A stretch of DNA of 23,891 nt from Pseudomonadota bacterium (GTDB taxonomy: Bacteria; Pseudomonadota; Alphaproteobacteria; Caulobacterales; Caulobacteraceae), in NCBI GenBank assembly GCA_023434265.1, contig JAEYTA010000200.1:1-23891 (forward strand). Direction: 5' to 3'. Below the pieces are notes generated by a model that was not told the origin of the DNA, did not search any database, and worked only from the letters and a program-made list of their open reading frames with translations. Position numbers and translations under genes: made by a program. Shown here one piece after another: positions 13,134-22,975 of the stretch (its first letter is position 1; each line of letters starts with the position of its first letter).

Positions 13134-13757
13134 ATGAGCTTTCACGAGGTGAGGCTGCCGGCCCGGCTGGCCTTCGGCTCGACCGGGGGCGTCGAGCGGC
13201 GGACGGAGATCGTAACCCTGGCCTCCGGGTTCGAGCGCCGTTCGACGCCCTGGGCCGAGGGACGGCGGCGCTACCTGATCGGGGCGAACCTGCGGTCGCT
13301 CGACGACATGGCGGCGCTGACCGCCTTCTTCGAGGCGCGGCGAGGCCGTCTGTACGGCTTCCGCTTCCGCGATTTCGCCGACTTCCGCTCCTGTGCGCCC
13401 GGCGGGGCGGTCGGGCCGGAGGATCAGAGGCTGGGAGAAGGCGACGGCGTCCGCTCGACCTTCCAGCTGGTCAAGCGATACGGCGAAGGCGAGGAGTCCC
13501 CGACGCGGCGGATCGCCAAGCCGGTGGCGGGTACGGTCCGGCTGGCCATCGACGGCGCCGAAACGGCGGCCTTCGAAACCGACCCCGCGACAGGCATCGT
13601 CACACTCGCCGAAGCGCCCGCAGCGGGCGCCGTGGTCGCAGCCGGGTTCGAGTTCGACGTGCCGGTGCGGTTCGACACGGACCGGATCGAGGTGACGCTG
13701 GAAAGCTTCGGCGCAGGCCGGATGGCGGCGGCGCCGCTGATCGAGGTGCGGACCTGA
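13134..13757 (+). CDS. GTA distal tail protein (gp12; DUF2460/TIGR02217)
   Basis: 207 aa, normal length for the family. It forms the ring joining tail tube to baseplate. Family blocks: FHEVRLPARLAFGSTGGVER, RRYLIGANLRSLDDMAAL, AFFEARRGRLYGFRFRDFAD, GDGVRSTFQLVKRYGEG, and FDVPVRFDTDRIEVTLESF near the end. ATG is preceded by AAGGAGA with good spacing, which marks the point where GTA translation restarts after the antisense DUF805 gene. The stop is one base before the next ATG. Confidence 0.92.
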   Translation: MSFHEVRLPARLAFGSTGGVERRTEIVTLASGFERRSTPWAEGRRRYLIGANLRSLDDMAALTAFFEARRGRLYGFRFRDFADFRSCAPGGAVGPEDQRLGEGDGVRSTFQLVKRYGEGEESPTRRIAKPVAGTVRLAIDGAETAAFETDPATGIVTLAEAPAAGAVVAAGFEFDVPVRFDTDRIEVTLESFGAGRMAAAPLIEVRT

Positions 13758-13758
13758 G

Positions 13759-14412
13759 ATGCGCCACATCCCCGAAGAGCTCGCCGACCGCATCGAGAGC
13801 GGGGCGGCGACCCTGTGCCATGCCTGGATCCTGACCCGCGGCGACGGGGAGGTCATGGGCTTCACCGACCACGACCGGGACCTGGAGGTGGACGGGGTCC
13901 TGTGCCTGGCCGCCAGCGGCTGGTCGGCCGGGCTCTCGAACGCCGGAACGGATGGCGCGTGCGGAAGCCTGTCGGCGGCCGGCGGACTGGACGCCGAGGC
14001 CATTCGCGAGGCCGATCTGGATGGCGGCGTCTACGACGACGCGGAGGTGGTGCTGTGGCGGGTGGACTGGCGCCGGCCGGACCTGAAGGTCAGGCTGCAG
14101 CAGGCCCGGCTGGCCAAGGTGCGACGCGAAGGAGACTCGTTCGTCGCGGAACTGGAAGGCCCGCTGGCGGCTCTGGAGCGGATCGTCGGACGGACGTGCG
14201 GGCGCGAGTGCGACGCGGTCCTCGGAGATTCCCGCTGCCGGGTCGACCTCTCCGCCTTTCCCGGCATGAGCTGTGACCGTCGCTGGGAGACCTGCACCTC
14301 GGTGTTCGGCAACGGGCTGAACTTCCAGGGCTTCCCGGACGTGCCGGGAGACGACTTTCTGACCGCGACGCCCGTCGAAGGCGGTCCAAACGACGGCGGG
14401 AGCCGGCGGTGA
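13759..14412 (+). CDS. GTA baseplate hub protein (gp13; DUF2163/phage_BR0599), internally shortened
   Basis: 217 aa against about 290 in the family. The N-terminal DUF2163 domain is normal: ATLCHAWILTRGDGEVMGFT, DHDRDLEVDG, AAGGLDAEAIREADLDGGVY, LRLQ-type and GPLAALERIVGRTCGRECDA. The C-terminal family end is also present: CDRRWETC, FGNGLNFQGFPDVPGDDFL. The roughly 75-residue beta-rich segment usually found between CRVDLS (160-165) and the CDRRWETC block (172-179) is missing, with the frame kept. Cysteines at 147, 151, 160, 172 and 179 remain; RcGTA's hub has been described with an iron-sulfur cluster (from memory). The start is one base after gp12; the stop overlaps the peptidase start. Confidence 0.85.
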   Translation: MRHIPEELADRIESGAATLCHAWILTRGDGEVMGFTDHDRDLEVDGVLCLAASGWSAGLSNAGTDGACGSLSAAGGLDAEAIREADLDGGVYDDAEVVLWRVDWRRPDLKVRLQQARLAKVRREGDSFVAELEGPLAALERIVGRTCGRECDAVLGDSRCRVDLSAFPGMSCDRRWETCTSVFGNGLNFQGFPDVPGDDFLTATPVEGGPNDGGSRR

Positions 14413-14858
14413 GGGCGCGGGCGCTGGTCGCGGCGCGCGGCTGGATCGGCACGCCCTACCGGCATCAGGCGAGCCTGAAGGGCGAGGGTGCGGACTGTCT
14501 GGGGCTTGTCCGCGGCGTCTGGCGCGAGGTGATCGGGCCCGAGCCGGAAACCCCGCCTGCCTATGCCGCCGACTGGGCGGAGGTCGGCGGCGAGGAAACC
14601 CTGTGGGCGGCGGCGCGCCGGTGGCTGACCGAGATTCCGGTGGTCCGGGCCACGCCGGGAGACGTGCTGCTGTTCCGGATGGCGCCGGGCTGCCCGGCCA
14701 AGCACTGCGCGCTCCTGAGTGCAGACGGGGGCGGGGAAGGACGGATGATCCACGCCTACTGGGGTCGAGCCGTGGTCGAGAGCTGGATGGGCGAATGGTG
14801 GCGGCGCCGTCTCGTGGCCGCCTTCGCCTGGCCCGAGCCGTCGGGCGGAGGGGGCTGA
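14409..14858 (+). CDS. GTA cell wall peptidase (gp14; NlpC/P60)
   Basis: 149 aa, typical length for phage_NlpC_fam (TIGR02219). Tail-tip enzyme that cuts peptidoglycan peptides so DNA can cross the cell wall of the recipient. Catalytic Cys in GADCLGLVRGVW (about residue 30) and catalytic His in PAKHCALLS (about residue 98) are both present. The N-terminal block ARGWIGTPYRHQAS is a family hallmark. The GTG start overlaps the hub stop (GTGA). It ends one base before the start of the large tail-tip gene. Confidence 0.92.
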   Translation: MRARALVAARGWIGTPYRHQASLKGEGADCLGLVRGVWREVIGPEPETPPAYAADWAEVGGEETLWAAARRWLTEIPVVRATPGDVLLFRMAPGCPAKHCALLSADGGGEGRMIHAYWGRAVVESWMGEWWRRRLVAAFAWPEPSGGGG

Positions 14859-14859
14859 G

Positions 14860-17800
14860 ATGGCGCAGGTGGTGCTCGGGGCCGTGGGGGGAGCGATCGG
14901 CGGGCCGATCGGCGCGAGCCTGGGCGGAATGCTGGGCGGCATCGTGGATCGCCACCTGGTGGCCGGGCTCCAGCCGCCACGCCAGCGCGGGCCGAGGCTT
15001 GCGGGCCTGCAGCTGCAGGGGACGAGCGAGGGCGCGCCGCTCCCGTGCGTTTTCGGCCGCGCGCGGGTCGCCGGGCAGGTGATCTGGGCCGCGCGTTTCC
15101 TCGAGAGCCGGCGAACGTCGTCCGGCGGCAAGGGCGGGCCGCGGACGGTCGAGTACGGCTATTCGCTCAGCTTCGCGGTCGCCCTGTGCGAAGGGGAGAT
15201 AGACGGCGTCGGCCGGGTGTGGGCAGACGGCCAGCCGATGGACCTGTCGGGCGCGACGATGCGGGTGCATCGGGGCGGACTCGAGCAGACACCCGATCCG
15301 CTCATCGAGTCGATCGAGAGCGAGGCTCCGGCCTATCGCGGTACGGCCTATGCGGTGTTCGAGGATCTGCCGCTGGGCCCCTACGGCAACCGCATGCCGC
15401 AACTGGCTTTCGAGGTGTTCCGCCGACCTCGAGGAGACGCGCCGCGTCTCGAGGACCAACTGGAAGGCGTGTGCCTGATCCCCGGCGCCGGGGAGTTCGT
15501 GCTCGCCACAAGCCCCGTGATGCGGCGCGAGGGGCTCACACGGACAACGGCGGAAAACCTGCATGCGAGCGACGGCCGGGCGGACCTGGTCGTGTCGCTG
15601 GATCAGCTTCAGGCCCAGTGCCCGAACCTGAAACGCGTGAGCCTCGTCATCGGCTGGTTCGGGGACGATCTGAGGGCGGCGCATTGCCGCGTCCGTCCCG
15701 GCGTCGAGCGTCGCGACAAGCCGACGGAGCCTCTGATCTGGTCGGTGGCGGGTGTGGATCGCGCATCCGCGCACCCGATCTCGAGCGGCGACGGCGGTCC
15801 CGCATATGGCGGCACGCCGTCGGACGAGAGCGTGCGCCAGGCCGTGGCGGAGCTGAAGGCGCGCGGGCTGGAGGTGACGCTCTATCCCTTCGTCTTCATG
15901 GACATTCCGGCGGGCAACGGCCTGCCCGATCCCTATGGGGCGGCGGAGCAGGCCGCCTATCCTTGGCGCGGCCGGATCGCCGGGCGCGCCGGAGCGGAGG
16001 CGGCTGCAGATGTGGCGGCCCTGTTCGGAGAGGCGGACGGATGGGGCCTGCGGCGCATGGCCCTGCACTACGCCGACCTGGCGGCGGAAACCGGCGCCGA
16101 CGGGCTGTTGATCGGGTCGGAGATGCGCGGCCTGACGCTGACCCGGGACGAAACCGGCGGCTTCCCGGCCGTAGCGAAGTTCCGTGCGCTGGCGGCGGAG
16201 TGTCGGGCGGTGCTGGGGCCGGGCGCCCGGCTGTCCTACGCCGCCGACTGGTCCGAATACGCCGGGTTGCGCGAGGTGGATGAGGCGGCGTTTCATCTGG
16301 ACCCGCTCTGGGCCGATCCCAACATCGATCACGTCGCCATCGACTGGTATCCCCCGCTGGGCGACTGGAGATCGGGCGACGGCGGCGTCGACGCAGGCTT
16401 GTACGAAGGGCCGGACGATCCGGCCTACCTCGCCGCGCAGGTCGCGGGCGGTGAGGGCTACGACTGGTTCTACGCCTCGGACGCGGACCGCGCAGCCCAG
16501 GCGCGCACGCCCATCGCCGACCTCGCGAATGGCGAGGACTGGATGTTCCGGACCAAGGATCTGGCAGGCTGGTGGATGAACCCGCACCATGACCGGGCCA
16601 GCGGAGTGCGAGCGGCGCAACCCACGGCCTGGGTTCCCGGAATGAAGCCCGTGCGGCTCACCGAGTTCGGCTGCGCGGCGGTCGACCGCGGCGGCAATGC
16701 GCCGAACCTGTTCCTGGACCCGAAGAGCGCCGAGAGCGCACTGCCGCCCCATTCCACAGGCGAGCGCGACGATCGGATGCAGCGTCGGGCGCTGGAAGCG
16801 GTGCTGACGCATTTCGCGGCGAACAATCCGGTCTCGCTCGTATATGGAGGGTCGATGCTGGAGGCGGCGGACGCCTGGTGCTGGGACGCGCGACCGTGGC
16901 CGGCCTTTCCGGGGCGGCCGGACGTCTGGGCCGACGCGCCGGCGTGGCGGACGGGACACTGGCTCAACGGGCGTCTGGGCGGCGAGACCCGGGACCTCAT
17001 CGTCGCCCTGCTGCGTCGGGGCGGACTGGATGACGGCGCCTACGAGGTCGCAGCCGTCCCGGACGGCATCGCCGGCTATGTGATCGATCGACCCATGCGG
17101 ACCCGCGATGCGCTCGAACCCCTGGTCGCGGCCCTGGGGCTGACCGTCGCGGAGCGGGGCGGGCGGGTCTCGGTACGGGGACCCGAGCCGGCCGGCTACC
17201 TGCTGGAGGTCGAGACCCTGGCCCTGCCGGACGAGGGTGTGGCCGTGTCCGCCGAGCGGGTGCTGGAGACGCCGCCGGCGGCGGCGCGCGTGCGCTACAT
17301 CGATGGCGACCAAGGCTACCGGACCGGCGCCGCAGGGGCCCGGCGGACGGGAGACGGCGGCGGGATCGATCTCGATCTGCCGGCGGTGTGTTCCGCCGGC
17401 CTGGCGCGCGCGGCGGCCGAACGGGCGCTCGGAGCCGCGGCCGCCGACCGGCTGACCATCCGTCCCGGGCCGCTGGCGGCGCTGCAGCTGGAACCCGGCG
17501 ATGTTGTCGCCCTCGACGCTCGCCCGGGCGACTGGCGGGTGTCGCGTCTGGACATCGACGAGGTTCCGTCGGCGGTGCTTGAGGCGGTTCGGGAGCCGCC
17601 GGTCGGTCCGGTTTTCGGAACGCCGACCGCGCCACCGCCAGCCGTGACGACCGGCGCGCCGTACTTCCGGGTGATCGATGCGCCGCCACTGCCGGGGGCG
17701 GAGGGCGACGGCCGCCCGCTCGCGGTGGCGGCGGCCGATCCGTGGCGGCCGATGCAGGTGATGGCCGGTGCGTCGGCCGACGCGCTGACGCGCCGCGCGG

Positions 17801-18567
17801 AAATCGTCGAGCCCGCGACGGTGGGCGTCCTGACCGCGCCGCTGGGGGCGGGGCCGCGCCATCGGTGGGACGAAGCGAACCTCCTGTTCGTCCGAGTCGA
17901 GGGCGCCGCGCCCGCGGCGCGACCGGAAGGGGCAGTGCTCGCGGGCGCCAACGCCGCCCTGATCGAGGGCGACGGTGAATGGGAACTGGTGCAATTTCGG
18001 CGGGCCGACCTGTGTGAAGCCGGCGTCTGGCGGCTGTCGGGACTGTTGCGAGGCCAGCAGGGCTCCCTTGTGCGACCCGTGTCGGCGGGCGCGGCGATCG
18101 TGCTGCTGGATGCGACGCCGCCGCGGGCGGAGGCTCCCCGGAGCGAGCGCGGGCTTCCGCTGATCTGGCGGGCCGGTCCGCTCGGGGCGCCGGCCGGCGG
18201 GTCTCGGGTGAGCGAAACGACGTGGGCGGCGCGCGGTCTCGCCGACCGCCCGTGGAGCCCCGCCCATCTCCGCGTCAGGCCCCGGAGCGACGGCGGCTTC
18301 GACCTGGGATGGACGCCCCGGGACCGACTCGACGGGGATCGCTGGGACGGTGAAGCGGCGGCGATCGACATGCTCCGCTTCCGGATCCGCGTGAGGGACG
18401 GAGAGACAGAGGTCCGGAGCTTCGAAGTGGAGGGCGTTCAAGCCGTCTACGGCGCCACGGAGGCGGCGACCGATTTCCCGGACGGACCGGAGGCGCTGCG
18501 CGTCGCCGTCAGTCAGTGGGGTGACGGTTGGGGCTGGGGCGCGGAGGCGGAAGCCGCGCCAACCTGA
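14860..18567 (+). CDS. GTA tail-tip protein with TIM-barrel domain (gp15, megatron)
   Basis: 1235 aa, close to RcGTA gp15 (about 1300). It forms the central baseplate/host-contact part of the particle. The N-terminus is a glycine-zipper-like stretch (GAVGGAIGGPIGASLGGMLG) followed by LPCVFGRARVAGQVIWAARF. A GTA TIM-barrel domain runs from about 300 to 700: EVTLYPFVFMDIP (336), YAADWSEYAGLREVD (460), DHVAIDWYPPLGDW (490), RLTEFGCAAVDRGGNAPNLF (600). The Glu in LTEFGC is where glycoside hydrolases carry a catalytic acid, but activity is unproven. The rest is phage-tail beta-rich sequence, including WRLSGLLRGQQGS near the C-terminus. It starts one base after gp14 and closes the GTA cluster. On the opposite strand long open frames exist only because of GC-rich codon bias. 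Confidence 0.93.
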   Translation: MAQVVLGAVGGAIGGPIGASLGGMLGGIVDRHLVAGLQPPRQRGPRLAGLQLQGTSEGAPLPCVFGRARVAGQVIWAARFLESRRTSSGGKGGPRTVEYGYSLSFAVALCEGEIDGVGRVWADGQPMDLSGATMRVHRGGLEQTPDPLIESIESEAPAYRGTAYAVFEDLPLGPYGNRMPQLAFEVFRRPRGDAPRLEDQLEGVCLIPGAGEFVLATSPVMRREGLTRTTAENLHASDGRADLVVSLDQLQAQCPNLKRVSLVIGWFGDDLRAAHCRVRPGVERRDKPTEPLIWSVAGVDRASAHPISSGDGGPAYGGTPSDESVRQAVAELKARGLEVTLYPFVFMDIPAGNGLPDPYGAAEQAAYPWRGRIAGRAGAEAAADVAALFGEADGWGLRRMALHYADLAAETGADGLLIGSEMRGLTLTRDETGGFPAVAKFRALAAECRAVLGPGARLSYAADWSEYAGLREVDEAAFHLDPLWADPNIDHVAIDWYPPLGDWRSGDGGVDAGLYEGPDDPAYLAAQVAGGEGYDWFYASDADRAAQARTPIADLANGEDWMFRTKDLAGWWMNPHHDRASGVRAAQPTAWVPGMKPVRLTEFGCAAVDRGGNAPNLFLDPKSAESALPPHSTGERDDRMQRRALEAVLTHFAANNPVSLVYGGSMLEAADAWCWDARPWPAFPGRPDVWADAPAWRTGHWLNGRLGGETRDLIVALLRRGGLDDGAYEVAAVPDGIAGYVIDRPMRTRDALEPLVAALGLTVAERGGRVSVRGPEPAGYLLEVETLALPDEGVAVSAERVLETPPAAARVRYIDGDQGYRTGAAGARRTGDGGGIDLDLPAVCSAGLARAAAERALGAAAADRLTIRPGPLAALQLEPGDVVALDARPGDWRVSRLDIDEVPSAVLEAVREPPVGPVFGTPTAPPPAVTTGAPYFRVIDAPPLPGAEGDGRPLAVAAADPWRPMQVMAGASADALTRRAEIVEPATVGVLTAPLGAGPRHRWDEANLLFVRVEGAAPAARPEGAVLAGANAALIEGDGEWELVQFRRADLCEAGVWRLSGLLRGQQGSLVRPVSAGAAIVLLDATPPRAEAPRSERGLPLIWRAGPLGAPAGGSRVSETTWAARGLADRPWSPAHLRVRPRSDGGFDLGWTPRDRLDGDRWDGEAAAIDMLRFRIRVRDGETEVRSFEVEGVQAVYGATEAATDFPDGPEALRVAVSQWGDGWGWGAEAEAAPT

Positions 18568-18656
18568 GTTCGCGAACGCCTTTGCGGAACGGCGGCGATG
18601 CCCTAACTGGAGGCTTTGTGTTTGGCGGGCGCGATCCCGGACGGAGCGACATTCGA

Positions 18657-19574
18657 GTGGCGGGCGATCCCTACAAGGAACTCGGCGTGGCTCGCGGCGC
18701 GAGCCAGGACGAGATCAAGAAGGCGTTCCGCAAGCTCGCCAAGGACCTGCATCCCGACAAGAATCCCGGCGACAAGGCGGCCGAGGACCGGTTCAAGCGG
18801 GTCACGGCCGCCTTCGACCTGCTCGGCGACCCCCAGAAGCGGGCGAAGTTCGATCGGGGCGAGATCGACGCCGACGGCCGCGAGCAGTTTCGCGGCTTCG
18901 GGGGCGGCGGTCGCCCGGGGCCGGGCGGCTTCGGCCAAGGACCGTTCGGCGCGCGCGGCGCCGGCGGCGGGTTCGAGAACATCGACCTGGAGGACATCCT
19001 GGGGGGGATGTTCGGCGCCGGGCGGGCGGGCGGTCCGCGTGGAGGTTCCTCCGCTCGCGGACCGGACGTGCGGGCGACGCTGGAGATCAGCCTGGAGGAC
19101 TCGATCAGCGGGGCGACGCGCCGCATCCAGTTCTCGGACGGGCGTATGCTCGACGTGGCCATTCCGAAGGGAGCGGCGGACGGCCAGACCATTCGCTTGA
19201 AGGGGCAGGGCGCGCCCGGTCGAGGCGGTGACAATGGCGACGCCCTCATCGAACTCCGCATCGCGCCGCATCCGCTGTTCACGCGCGACGGCGCCGACCT
19301 GACCATGGACCTGACGGTTCCGCTCGCCGACGCCCTGCTGGGCGGCAAGGTTCCGGTGCGGACGCCGGAGGGGACGGTCAGCATGACCATTCCCAAGGGT
19401 TCCAGCTCGGGCAAGGTGCTGCGCCTGAAGGGCCGCGGCGCCTACGCCGGCGGCCGGCGTGGCGATCTGCTGGCCAAGCTGATGGTCGTGCTGCCGGACG
19501 GCGAGGAGCCCGCCCTGACCCGATGGGCGCAGGAGGCGCGCGACAAGGGGCCGATCCGGCCATTCCGCGACTGA
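18657..19574 (+). CDS. DnaJ-class co-chaperone (CbpA/DnaJ_C type, no zinc finger)
   Basis: 305 aa. The J-domain (about 3-65: GDPYKELGVARGASQDEIKK, then HPDKNPGDK) has an intact HPD motif, needed to stimulate Hsp70 ATPase. A Gly/Phe-rich linker (about 75-125) follows, then two DnaJ C-terminal substrate-binding modules (DVRATLEISLEDSISGATRR, DVAIPKGAADGQTIRLKG, DLTVPLADALLGGKVPVRTP). The four Cys repeats of true DnaJ are missing, so it is a class B protein. Start GTG 18657 (VAGDPYKELG) matches the usual N-terminus, with GGAG 10 bases upstream. GTG 18618, in the same frame with GGAGG four bases upstream, is a real alternative adding 13 residues. The stop overlaps serC (TGATG). Confidence 0.88.
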   Translation: MAGDPYKELGVARGASQDEIKKAFRKLAKDLHPDKNPGDKAAEDRFKRVTAAFDLLGDPQKRAKFDRGEIDADGREQFRGFGGGGRPGPGGFGQGPFGARGAGGGFENIDLEDILGGMFGAGRAGGPRGGSSARGPDVRATLEISLEDSISGATRRIQFSDGRMLDVAIPKGAADGQTIRLKGQGAPGRGGDNGDALIELRIAPHPLFTRDGADLTMDLTVPLADALLGGKVPVRTPEGTVSMTIPKGSSSGKVLRLKGRGAYAGGRRGDLLAKLMVVLPDGEEPALTRWAQEARDKGPIRPFRD

Positions 19575-20725
19575 TGGCGAGCCGTCCGAATAGGAGGCCC
19601 GCGCGGCCGTGGTTCTCGTCCGGGCCGACGGCCAAGCGGCCGGGGTGGTCCAGCCAGACGCTGGCGCATGACCTCCTCGGCCGCGGCATCCGCGCGCCGG
19701 AGGTGGTGGCGCGATTTGCGCATGGCCTGAAGCTGACCCGCGACCTGCTGCAGGTCCCCGCGGACTGGCAGGTCGTCTACGTTCCCGGATCGGACACCGG
19801 GGCGATCGAGGCAGCCCTGTGGTCAATGCTTGGCGAGCGTCTCGTACAGGTTCTGGCTTTCGAGAACTTCGGCCTGGTCTGGGCGACCGACATCCGAGAC
19901 CACCTGAAACTGGAGCCCGAAGTCCTCACCGCTCCTTATGGCGACTTCCCGGACGTGTCGAAGGTCGATCCGACGAAGGACCTGGTGTTCCCTTGGAACG
20001 GCACCACTTCCGGCGTCCGGGCGCCGGGCGGCGACTGGATCCCGGCCGACCGCGAGGGGCTGGTCATCTGCGACGCCACCTCGGCGGCCTTCGCCATGCC
20101 CTTGCCGTGGGGCCGGCTCGACGTGGTGACCTTCAGTTTCCAGAAGGCCCTGGGCGGCGAGGCGGGGCTGGGCGTGGCCGCCCTGTCGCCGCGAGCGGTG
20201 GCCCGGCTCGACCGCTATGCGCCGCCGCGCCCGGTTCCCAAGGTGTTGCGGCTGCGCAACGCAAACGGCTTCGACCGGGCCCTGGCGGCCGGATCGATGA
20301 TCAACACCTTCTCGGTCTGGACTCTCGAGGACTGGATTGACGCCGTGGACTGGGGACTGGCGGCCGGAGGGCTGGAGGCCCTGATCGCGCGGACAGACGC
20401 CAATGCGGCGGCGCTGGACGCCTGGGTCCGACGGACGGCCTGGATCGACTATCTGGCCGAGCACGCGGCGATCCGCTCGACCACCTCGGTGTGCCTGAAG
20501 TTCGTCGATCCCCGGATGACCGCCATGGACGAGGCCGGGCGGCAGGCGCTCGTTCGGCGAATGAAGGCGCTGGTCGAGGAAGCGGGCGCGGCCTTCGACA
20601 TCGAGAGCCACCGCAACGCGCCTGCCGGCCTGCGCATCTGGTGCGGCTGCACGGTGGACGCCGCCGACATCGAGGCGCTGACGCCATGGCTGGACTGGGC
20701 TTTCGAGACGGCGCTGGCCGAATAA
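19574..20725 (+). CDS. serC: Phosphoserine aminotransferase (alphaproteobacterial type)
   Basis: 383 aa PLP enzyme that makes 3-phosphoserine from 3-phosphohydroxypyruvate and glutamate (serine pathway; also a step of vitamin B6 synthesis in many bacteria). Family blocks: RPARPWFSSGPTAKRPGWS at the N-terminus, YVPGSDTGAIEAALWSMLG, FPWNGTTSGVRAPGGDW, ICDATSAAFAMPLPWGRLDV, and TFSFQKALGGEAGLG, whose Lys is the PLP Schiff-base residue. The N-terminal and middle blocks fit the alphaproteobacterial SerC subfamily (TIGR01365) rather than the E. coli type. ATG overlaps the stop of the DnaJ-class gene by one base. The next gene is purA; serA, often adjacent to serC in alphaproteobacteria, is not here. 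Confidence 0.93.
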   Translation: MASRPNRRPARPWFSSGPTAKRPGWSSQTLAHDLLGRGIRAPEVVARFAHGLKLTRDLLQVPADWQVVYVPGSDTGAIEAALWSMLGERLVQVLAFENFGLVWATDIRDHLKLEPEVLTAPYGDFPDVSKVDPTKDLVFPWNGTTSGVRAPGGDWIPADREGLVICDATSAAFAMPLPWGRLDVVTFSFQKALGGEAGLGVAALSPRAVARLDRYAPPRPVPKVLRLRNANGFDRALAAGSMINTFSVWTLEDWIDAVDWGLAAGGLEALIARTDANAAALDAWVRRTAWIDYLAEHAAIRSTTSVCLKFVDPRMTAMDEAGRQALVRRMKALVEEAGAAFDIESHRNAPAGLRIWCGCTVDAADIEALTPWLDWAFETALAE

Positions 20726-20759
20726 TCCGCCCTCCGGGACGACACCCGGCGATTCCGCC

Positions 20760-20766
20760 GCTATAG
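20760..20766 (+). promoter_or_regulatory. Possible purA promoter -10 element
   Basis: GCTATAG resembles the caulobacterial sigma-73 -10 (GCTA-type) and lies 43 bases before the purA start in the 83-base gap after serC. No clear -35 is visible at the expected distance. Confidence 0.25.
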
Positions 20767-20808
20767 GCTGCGCCCGCATTCCGGAAAGCGGATCGGCGGA
20801 GAGACGTC

Positions 20809-22104
<1,296 letters not shown>

Positions 22105-22171
22105 CGTCCGGCCCCATTCAAACGGCCTTAACCCTGCTCCGGCCATGCTTGGCGCTGGTGGAGGGTTCCGC

Positions 22172-22975
22172 GTGTTTGCAATCGATCATCGCCTTCTTGC
22201 CCGGCTTGAGCCGGTGACGAAACGGGTCCTGATCGTGGACCCGAATCCCCACGCCGCCCGCCTGCTGACCGATCTGATGAAGGTGCTGGGCGCCCGCGAG
22301 ACCGTGGTGGAGCCGACGGCGAGCCGCGCTCTCAGGGCCGCCGCCGCGCTCGAGCCCGGCATCGTGTTCACCGAGCGCTCCGGCCCCGACCTGAACGGCG
22401 AGCAGTTCGCCAGGCGACTGCGCCGTTCGGACCTCGCCTGCCGCAGGGCGCCGATCATCATGATCACCGCCGAAGCCACCGCCTCGACCATCCTCGGGGC
22501 CCGCGACGCCGGGGTGCACGAGTTCCTGCGCAAACCCTTCACCAGCGCCGATCTGCAACGGCGGGTCGAGAACGTCGCGCTCAAGCCGCGCGACTGGGTG
22601 GAGGCCGTGGAATATGTCGGCCCCGACCGCCGCCGCTTCAACTCGGGCGAATTCACCGGACCCGGCAAGCGTCGCAGCGACCGCGCGACGGGCGCCGAGG
22701 CGCTGGCCGCGGCGAAGGACCAGGCCATGCGCATCCTGGCCTCGGCGCTGGACCAGTTCGACCGCGATCCGATGCAGGCGGTCCGCGCCATCCGCGAACA
22801 GGCCTCGACCCTGAAGGGAGTGGCGATGAAGGTGTCGGATTCCCGTCTTGCCGTGGCGGTGGGCGCGCTCGAGGTCAGCCTGGCTTCGGGCCCGCCGACC
22901 AAGGCCACCCTGTCGGCCCCAATCGGCGCCCTGCTCGCCATGCACCAGGCGGAACCCATGAAAAAGGCGGGCTGA
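22172..22975 (+). CDS. Degenerate response-regulator-like protein: pseudo-receiver plus HPt-like helix
   Basis: 267 aa. Start GTG 22172 (VFAIDHRLLARLEP) has GGAGGG six bases upstream; ATG 22145 in frame lacks one. A receiver fold is clear at about 18-130: VLIVDPNPHAARLL (Asp23 then Pro24 where acidic residues are expected), EPGIVFTERSGPDLNG (Glu68 at the phosphorylation position), IIMITAEAT (Thr99), HEFLRKPF (Lys121). The strand-3 Asp is thus replaced by Glu, which can mimic phosphorylation. A basic linker (VGPDRRRFNSGEF, GKRRSD) leads to a helical C-terminus. There, ASTLKGVAMKVSDSRLAVAV followed by GALE aligns without gaps to the HPt motif A-H-T-L-K-G, with Ser212 in place of the phospho-accepting His. 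It is therefore probably a signalling scaffold or constitutive partner rather than a relay. No DNA-binding domain is visible. The C-terminal codons overlap the rpoH terminator. Confidence 0.8.
   Translation: MFAIDHRLLARLEPVTKRVLIVDPNPHAARLLTDLMKVLGARETVVEPTASRALRAAAALEPGIVFTERSGPDLNGEQFARRLRRSDLACRRAPIIMITAEATASTILGARDAGVHEFLRKPFTSADLQRRVENVALKPRDWVEAVEYVGPDRRRFNSGEFTGPGKRRSDRATGAEALAAAKDQAMRILASALDQFDRDPMQAVRAIREQASTLKGVAMKVSDSRLAVAVGALEVSLASGPPTKATLSAPIGALLAMHQAEPMKKAG

Noticed and set aside
13600..18441. Very long open frame (about 1600 codons) on the minus strand opposite gp12-gp15
   Set aside because: Its product is Arg/Pro/Ala-rich with no domain, and it mirrors the codon bias of the plus-strand tail genes, which match known families along their whole length.
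6053..18567. Active prophage
   Set aside because: No integrase, repressor, replication, terminase, lysis gene, tRNA target or attachment repeat is seen, and gene order and families match the RcGTA type.
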